A stretch of 64,000 bases of DNA from Sphingobacteriales bacterium (GTDB lineage: Bacteria > Bacteroidota > Bacteroidia > Chitinophagales > Chitinophagaceae): contig JAAXIF010000098.1 of the NCBI GenBank assembly GCA_012270485.1, forward strand, positions 1 through 64,000. The letters are read 5' to 3'. The position numbers and the translations under genes were made by a program. Positions 60,725-64,000 of the stretch are shown piece after piece; within the stretch, counting starts at the first letter, position 1; each line of letters opens with the position of its first letter. The notes beneath the pieces were generated by a model that searched no databases, was not told where the DNA came from, and was given only the letters and a program-made list of their open reading frames with translations.

Positions 60725-62005
60725 ATGAAGGCGATTGTTGATTGTAATAGTTTTTATTGTTCCTGTGAACGATTATTCAGACCTGAACTGAAGCATCGTC
60801 CGGTAGTGGTATTGAGTAATAACGATGGTTGTATCATTTCACGCAGCGATGAAGCCAAACAATTGGGAGTGGAAATGGCCGGACCGTATTTCAAAGCCAA
60901 ACCATTGATTGAGCAATATGGTGTCGCCACTTTCTCCTCCAATTATAATCTGTATGGTGATCTGAGCTGGCGTGTAATGGAAACATTGCGCATGATGCTA
61001 CCACCCGGTTGTGTAGAAGTATATTCAGTGGATGAAGCTTTTCTGAACCTTGATCATATTCCAGCAGAACAATTATCTGCCTTTGCATTACAACTAAGAG
61101 AAACCGTAGAAATGTGGACAGGCATTGCGGTATCCATCGGCGTAGCCCCTACCAAAGTATTGAGTAAGGTAGCCAACAGGCTTGCTAAGAAAAATAAAGT
61201 AATCACCAATTGCGTACTCGTTTTAGATACCCCACGCAAAATTGAACAGGCATTGAAAAAAACTCCGATAGAAGATGTATGGGGTGTGGGGCATCAGTAT
61301 GCAGTAAAACTACAGCGCATGAATATTCTGAATGCGTATGATCTCAGCATCAGAGATATTCATTGGGCAGGCAAACAACTGGGTGGCGTTACAGGTGTTC
61401 GTTTGGTCAGAGAACTGAAAGGCTCGATCAGCAGAGAAATGGAAGATGAAAGAATCAGAAAAAAAATGATCGCCACTACCCGTATGTTTGGTTCACCGGT
61501 ATCCGAACTCAAAGACATCAAAGAAGCAGTAGCTACTTATACTTCAAGAGCAGCTGAAAAATTACGCCGACAATATTCCGCTGCCAATACCATCAGCGTA
61601 TTTGTGGTTCCCAAGCAACCTTCTGTTGAACCTTATTTCAAACACGGACCCACACTCAGTAAGTATACTACTTTACCAGTCGCCACTTCTTTTACACAAG
61701 AGCTTATCAAACCCGCGATGGCATTGGTAGAGGAACTCTATGAAGAAGGAACACTTTACAAAAAAGCCGGTGTGATCCTCAGCGGTATCGTACCCGATGA
61801 TTCCGTACAAGGTAATTTGTTCAAAACACCCTCGCAAAACCACAACCGTCTACTCATGGATATGATGGACAATGTCAATTTCGCCATGCGAGACGACATC
61901 ATCAAGTTCGCCTCCTCCGGCACTACTCGCAACTGGAAAATGCGACAAGAATTACGCAGTCCACGTTATACAACGAGATGGGAGGAGTTGTGCGAGGTGG
62001 GGTGA
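60725..62005 (+). CDS. umuC: Y-family DNA polymerase UmuC
   Basis: UmuC performs translesion synthesis past DNA damage. The 426-residue protein has the metal-binding MKAIVDCNSFYCSCERLFRP and SVDEAFLNLD motifs of Y-family catalytic cores, the thumb (EDVWGVGHQYAVKLQRM), the little finger (about 240-350) and a C-terminal DUF4113 tail (SPRYTTRWEEL). It begins directly at the right end of the DUF559 cassette and should be cotranscribed with the umuD-like gene. It ends at heptamer locus Q. Confidence 0.95.
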   Translation: MKAIVDCNSFYCSCERLFRPELKHRPVVVLSNNDGCIISRSDEAKQLGVEMAGPYFKAKPLIEQYGVATFSSNYNLYGDLSWRVMETLRMMLPPGCVEVYSVDEAFLNLDHIPAEQLSAFALQLRETVEMWTGIAVSIGVAPTKVLSKVANRLAKKNKVITNCVLVLDTPRKIEQALKKTPIEDVWGVGHQYAVKLQRMNILNAYDLSIRDIHWAGKQLGGVTGVRLVRELKGSISREMEDERIRKKMIATTRMFGSPVSELKDIKEAVATYTSRAAEKLRRQYSAANTISVFVVPKQPSVEPYFKHGPTLSKYTTLPVATSFTQELIKPAMALVEELYEEGTLYKKAGVILSGIVPDDSVQGNLFKTPSQNHNRLLMDMMDNVNFAMRDDIIKFASSGTTRNWKMRQELRSPRYTTRWEELCEVG

Positions 62006-62007
62006 GG

Positions 62008-62087
62008 AGTCCATGGTCGATGGTCCATGGTCCATAGTTAAGCAGGTATTTTTCTTGCTATGGACTATCGACCATGGACTATGGACT
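62008..62087. repeat. Heptamer-repeat locus Q between convergent genes
   Basis: The left arm (62008-62046) has units GTCCATG, GTCGATG, GTCCATG, GTCCATA. The right arm (62055-62087) has CTATGGA, CTATCGA, CCATGGA, CTATGGA. The arms are near-perfect inverted copies. The DUF72 stop codon TAG (62086-62088) lies in the right arm. Confidence 0.88.
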
Positions 62088-62994
62088 AAAACAAAGACTG
62101 TTGCTGTTGCACAAACACTGGCTTTTTCAGTTCAAGTCCGCAGGCGGCATTGAGTTTGTCTACCATGTACACCGTAAGCTCGGGAGAAAATGCTTCATCG
62201 TGCATATGCATGAAAAAATAGATCTCTTCCATTCCCTGATTGATCCAGTATTTCATTCTTTCAATCCATGCATCCACACGTGTATAATCTGTCGGATGCA
62301 AACTATTACCTACATAACGAATAAAGGTTTTAGAAACCGTCAAATGCATGTGTGCACAATCTCTTCTACCGCTGGTATCAGTAATGACTGCGCCGATACT
62401 CATTTCTTTCAACCTAGTAAACAATTCTTCACTGATATCCGGTTTGGTAAACCAATCGGGATGACGTACTTCCATGAAGAATTGCATATCGGTGGGGAGA
62501 GACTTGAGAAAATCAAACAACTCTTCTTTTCGTTTCGGAGAAAAGCTATCGCTTACCTGAACGAATACTGGTCCGAGGTGCTCCTTAAATGCGATGATGC
62601 CACGTAAAAATTCAGTGGTGATAAAATCCTTGCCCTTCAGGTTACCACGATGGGTAACACCTTGATACATTTTTGGACAAAATTTAAAATCCTTTCCTAC
62701 CGCCTTATCCACCCATTTTTCAATACCTGCAGCACCATATACCTTATAATGAGTAGCATTCAGCTCAATGCTATTATAGTGCTTTACATAATGCTCTAGA
62801 AAATCTTTCTCTTTGGTTTTAGGCGGATAGATTTTACCAATCCACTCCGTACGCCCCCATTTGGCACAACCCAAGTATACTTTGGGATGCTTTTGTGGCT
62901 TACCTTTCAATACCTGTTGATTGAATGCAGGCTCTGTGGGAAGGGTAAAATCAATCGTATTTAATTCCGATTCATGTACGCGGCCAAATTCCAT
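62086..62994 (-). CDS. DUF72 family protein
   Basis: The 302-residue protein matches DUF72 (TIM-barrel-like): KVYLGCAKWGRTEWIGKIYP at the N-terminus, FLEHYVKHYNSIELNATHYK, then FFMEVRHPDWFTKPDI. The ending EIYFFMHMHDE is a variant of the family's usual VYVYFNNH motif. The function is unknown. It is convergent with umuC, and its stop lies in heptamer locus Q. Confidence 0.88.
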   Translation of the reverse strand: MEFGRVHESELNTIDFTLPTEPAFNQQVLKGKPQKHPKVYLGCAKWGRTEWIGKIYPPKTKEKDFLEHYVKHYNSIELNATHYKVYGAAGIEKWVDKAVGKDFKFCPKMYQGVTHRGNLKGKDFITTEFLRGIIAFKEHLGPVFVQVSDSFSPKRKEELFDFLKSLPTDMQFFMEVRHPDWFTKPDISEELFTRLKEMSIGAVITDTSGRRDCAHMHLTVSKTFIRYVGNSLHPTDYTRVDAWIERMKYWINQGMEEIYFFMHMHDEAFSPELTVYMVDKLNAACGLELKKPVFVQQQQSLF

Positions 62995-63060
62995 ACCAGT
63001 AAGTTTGTATACAAAGCTAACAGGTTTATATTTCCTTTATTCAGCATTTACCCTTCGAAC

Positions 63061-64000
63061 ATGAAAAAATACTTATTGCTTATCTGGCTATTGCCCATCA
63101 TCGTAACAGCACAGCAAAGACCCAATATTATTTATATCATGAGTGATGATCATGATGCCAATGCGATTAGTGCTTATGGCTCTCAACTATTAGCTACACC
63201 GAATATTGACAGACTTGCAAAAGAAGGAATGCTGTTCAAGCAAGCATTTGTGGGAAATTCAATCTGCGGTCCGGCAAGAGCAACTCTGTTAACCGGACAG
63301 CACTCGCATAAAAATGGAATGAAAGATAATCGTACTCGTTTTGACGGTTCACAAATCACCATGCCTAAGTTGTTTCAACAATACGGTTATCAAACTGCTA
63401 TCGTAGGTAAATGGCATTTACATACTTATCCAACCGGATTTGATTACTGGAAAATTTTACCCGGGCAGGGGCTGTATTACCAACCCAGATTGATATCAAT
63501 GACAGGCGATACGAATACCTACGCCGGTTACGCTACAGAAGTAATCACCAAAGAAGCCATTGATTGGCTGGATAAAAAAAGAGATGATACAAAACCATTT
63601 TTACTATTGCTACATCACAAAGCACCCCATCGCTATTTTTTCCCTTCTCCTAAAAATATTGAAGCATTCAGAGATAAAATTTTTCCCGAACCTGCTACCC
63701 TATACGCAGACACTACAGGAAAAGGCACTGCATGGAAATTGCAGACCATGAGCATATTACATGACATGAAACTATCTAGCGACCTCAAAGTAGACCCTGT
63801 TTACTTAATAGATATTCCATGGCTGAAACCTGATTCAGCTGAGATCGCTTACTATAACAGCATTTTTAATAGAATACCTGTTACTGAAAGAGAACGAATA
63901 AAAAAGATCTATTCCATACGCGGAGAAATATTACAACAACAAAAACCCAAAGGCAATGACTTATTGAAACTCAAGTACCAGTGGTACATGCAAGACTATT
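63061..64000 (+). CDS. Sulfatase, 5' part only (cut by window edge)
   Basis: The frame starts at ATG 63061 and stays open to the window end (313 residues visible). It has a signal peptide (MKKYLLLIWLLPIIVTAQQ), the metal-binding IIYIMSDDHDANAIS (Asp29, Asp30) and the sulfatase signature SICGPARATLLTG, where Cys69 in CxPxR would be converted to formylglycine. The segment VGKWHLHTYPTGFDYWKIL is also typical. It is an exported hydrolase of sulfated glycans or similar; the substrate is unknown. A TATATTTC -7-like element lies about 35 bp upstream. Confidence 0.9.
   Translation, partial: MKKYLLLIWLLPIIVTAQQRPNIIYIMSDDHDANAISAYGSQLLATPNIDRLAKEGMLFKQAFVGNSICGPARATLLTGQHSHKNGMKDNRTRFDGSQITMPKLFQQYGYQTAIVGKWHLHTYPTGFDYWKILPGQGLYYQPRLISMTGDTNTYAGYATEVITKEAIDWLDKKRDDTKPFLLLLHHKAPHRYFFPSPKNIEAFRDKIFPEPATLYADTTGKGTAWKLQTMSILHDMKLSSDLKVDPVYLIDIPWLKPDSAEIAYYNSIFNRIPVTERERIKKIYSIRGEILQQQKPKGNDLLKLKYQWYMQDY

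Overview
The window looks like chromosomal DNA of a Bacteroidota bacterium, most likely family Chitinophagaceae (Sediminibacterium-like; this placement is inferred, not tested). It has low to moderate GC. It carries the gliding/type IX secretion core gldKLMN, a protein with a C-terminal T9SS sorting domain, SusC/BtuB-type TonB receptors, several DUF families typical of the phylum (DUF4271, DUF2721, Cys-rich CWC), and promoters with the Bacteroidota -7 element TAnnTTTG. There are no rRNA genes, CRISPR arrays, prophages or intact insertion sequences. One tRNA-Arg(CCG) gene is present, surrounded by fragments of itself.

Layout. 0.3-3.6 kb: DUF458 nuclease-like gene, ABC exporter, DUF2721 protein. 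3.9-10.1 kb: lipoprotein plus TonB receptor, and a DUF1501/DUF1800 pair. 10.3-14.8 kb: ECF sigma factor with a membrane-anchored partner, a lipoprotein, uvrC. 15.0-19.8 kb: gldKLMN operon. 20.0-26.8 kb: YyaL-type thioredoxin-domain protein, HemD-like protein with DUF4271, hemW, gpsA with a 33-residue membrane peptide. 27.0-32.5 kb: efflux adaptor plus TolC, PLP lyase plus amino-acid permease. 32.8-39.4 kb: cobalamin riboswitch and btuB, then small membrane proteins, a membrane LytTR regulator and an intradiol-dioxygenase/thioredoxin-like fusion. 39.4-48.2 kb: tRNA-Arg region, then a carotenoid operon (crtY, crtZ, cruF, crtD, idi, crtB, crtI) headed by an ECF sigma factor and a CarH-type B12 photoreceptor. 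48.3-57.3 kb: rfbBCA, an acyltransferase of the NagX/DUF5009 type, nucleotide-sugar genes, an AmgK-RapZC fusion with MurU, and a permease. 57.4-64.0 kb: SplB-like radical SAM protein, two 2H-phosphoesterase-like genes, divergent umuD-like and umuC genes separated by a DUF559 cassette, DUF72, and the start of a sulfatase.

The most unusual feature is non-coding. At least 16 intergenic sites carry degenerate tandem 7-bp repeats, most arranged as two facing arms that would fold into long hairpins. Each site uses its own heptamer 'words' (for example CTATGGA-like, GTGCTAG-like, AGTTGAC-like, AAGTCAA-like or TTTCTTA-like), yet the 7-bp register and inverted layout are kept. They occur between convergent, codirectional and divergent genes, supply stop codons to some genes, abut or replace start regions of others, and one forms an extra hairpin inside the cobalamin riboswitch. 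Other notable points are a UmuD homologue lacking both catalytic residues, a DUF559 endonuclease cassette with terminal inverted repeats exactly at the umuD/umuC junction, tRNA-Arg fragments carrying a GC palindrome in their loops, and repeated TGTTTAA boxes in front of both carH and the carotenoid sigma factor.
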